This document shows positions 63,191 to 64,000 of a stretch of 64,000 nt of DNA, in pieces. Numbering within the stretch: position 1 is the stretch's first letter; every line of letters begins with the position of its first letter. A program made the position numbers and the translations under genes. The notes below the pieces were generated by a model. That model worked only from the letters and a program-made list of their open reading frames with translations, was not told the DNA's origin and ran no database searches. The stretch comes from Alphaproteobacteria bacterium (GTDB lineage Bacteria; Pseudomonadota; Alphaproteobacteria; Micavibrionales; Micavibrionaceae). The stretch is taken from NCBI GenBank assembly GCA_021775955.1, contig JAJFGU010000020.1:1-64000 (forward strand), in the 5' to 3' direction.

Positions 63191-64000
63191 TTAAAAGCTT
63201 GCGCCGAGCACAAACCAGATTTTCTTTGTGTCCGTAAACAAATCATCTGCATCATAATCCGCATACTTCAGAGATACAGAGGCCCCCTTAAGAAAATCAG
63301 GATGTGGCAATTTGCGAGTGACCAACAAATCAAGCTCGTCGCCATAATCCATACTGCCGCTTTCTGAATCAAAGTCATGATACACAGCAACAAACTTTGT
63401 GCCGTCGACAATTTCATGAACGCCGTCCACTTTATAAACTAACTTCACATAAGTATCCTCTATACCATCGACCGGAGTCGCCAGAAACTTGTCAGCCCAG
63501 CCATTGTATTTATGACCTGTGGCAAGTGGCGTTGCAAAACTGTTCATGCCATTGCCTTCTAACGATTCAAATCCCCCGCCTATAGTCAAGCCACCAAAGG
63601 TCAAAGAGGGCGCTATATGGAAGTAATCGGCATCGTAATTGGCCGGATTGTTACCGTAGTCATCCTGCATGGCATATTCCAGTTCATAGCCAAAACTGAC
63701 GTCGTTGAAAGGATTCTTACCTGACAAACGAATACCATATGTCTGGTTTGACAGGGCCGGGGCTCTGTCAAATTCAAGGAAATACCCATACCCGTTAACC
63801 TTCAACCAATCGGCAACCTGATAAGACGCGTTCAAGACATGGCTTTCCGATGCCAGATCACCCAGAGGATGATCTTCACCAAAAATCCGGTTTACATTAT
63901 GGATATAGCCGTATTTCAAGTTAAGATCGGGGATGCTTGAATTTTCTACAAAAAGCGCATCAAAGGTCTGGTCATTTTGCCGCCAACCAAGCGATCCGAT
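63191..64000 (-). CDS. Outer-membrane porin, alginate-export-type (3' part)
   Basis: The frame enters from the right edge and ends at 63191, giving 269 residues. It shows beta-barrel alternation throughout and ends in Phe (VLGASF), as outer-membrane proteins do. The segment GWRQNDQTFDALFV near the right edge is typical of alginate_exp/DUF-type porins, and later strands include YGIRLSGKNPF, IAPSLTFGGLTIGGGFE and DYGDELDLLVTRKL. Substrate unknown. No start is in the window; apparent inner starts are part of the barrel. Confidence 0.8.
   Translation of the reverse strand: MGSLGWRQNDQTFDALFVENSSIPDLNLKYGYIHNVNRIFGEDHPLGDLASESHVLNASYQVADWLKVNGYGYFLEFDRAPALSNQTYGIRLSGKNPFNDVSFGYELEYAMQDDYGNNPANYDADYFHIAPSLTFGGLTIGGGFESLEGNGMNSFATPLATGHKYNGWADKFLATPVDGIEDTYVKLVYKVDGVHEIVDGTKFVAVYHDFDSESGSMDYGDELDLLVTRKLPHPDFLKGASVSLKYADYDADDLFTDTKKIWFVLGASF

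Overview
The window is chromosomal DNA of a Gram-negative bacterium, most likely an alphaproteobacterium. The evidence is the gene order dapF-mtaB-ftsY / ffh-rpsP-rimM-trmD-rplS-leuC-leuD-leuB, a DUF3126 protein, ornithine-lipid genes, class II DAHP synthase, lipid A/Kdo genes (waaA, lpxK) and an alginate-export-type outer-membrane porin. A deep-branching, Micavibrio-like lineage would fit, but the sequence alone does not decide it. Coding density is high. Many intergenic gaps hold short palindromic repeats of the GTCATtCC...GGaATGAC and GTCATTGCGAG types.

Layout. 1-5.6 kb (mostly minus): the start of a prepilin-like gene, amn, ftsY, mtaB, a plus-strand gene of 198 codons, dapF. 5.6-6.0 kb: a cluster of palindromic repeats. 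6.0-18.1 kb (plus): a housekeeping backbone (ffh, rpsP, rimM, trmD, rplS, leuC, leuD, leuB) with an extra gene at almost every junction, then an NfeD/slipin pair. The most striking extra is a DUF559 endonuclease-like cassette with inverted-repeat ends that reads in frame into rimM. 18.2-35.2 kb (minus): a complete MSHA-like type IV pilus locus (pilin, AraC-type membrane regulator, secretin, PilU, PilT, prepilin peptidase, TPR protein, PilP/MshK-like, PilO/MshJ-like, PilM-PilN/MshI-like fusion, PilC/MshG, PilB/MshE with an MshEN-type domain). An ABC ATPase and an ABC-2-like permease are embedded in it, which recalls the pilGHI genes of Myxococcus.

35.4-46.2 kb: type II glutamine synthetase, cyclopropane-fatty-acid synthase, and a Fic protein. 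Upstream of fic lies a mirror-symmetric four-site operator facing a strong divergent promoter and a candidate small RNA. Then come a GNAT protein, tRNA-Arg(ACG), an exported protein with an OmpA-like end, a protein of unknown function, tRNA-Arg(CCT) with a duplicated 3' end, a low-molecular-weight phosphatase, olsB-olsA and a DUF3126 protein. 46.3-51.2 kb: exported proteins, including a paralogous pair (1009 and 338 residues) in which the large one carries about 700 extra helical residues. 51.3-64 kb: waaA-lpxK, a class I cyclic-nucleotide-phosphodiesterase-like protein, class II DAHP synthase, nadE, gltX, a TrmJ-type methyltransferase, rpsD, a 145-bp inverted repeat, a chemoreceptor with a NIT domain, and the 3' part of an outer-membrane porin gene.

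How the parts relate. FtsY and Ffh are the two protein halves of the signal-recognition-particle pathway. rpsP/rimM/trmD/rplS form the classic translation cluster. leuCDB are three steps of leucine synthesis. The pilus genes supply assembly and retraction motors, the inner-membrane platform, the secretin, the maturation peptidase and a pilin. The MshEN-type domain on the assembly motor and the HD-GYP protein at 14.3 kb suggest, by inference only, control by cyclic di-GMP.
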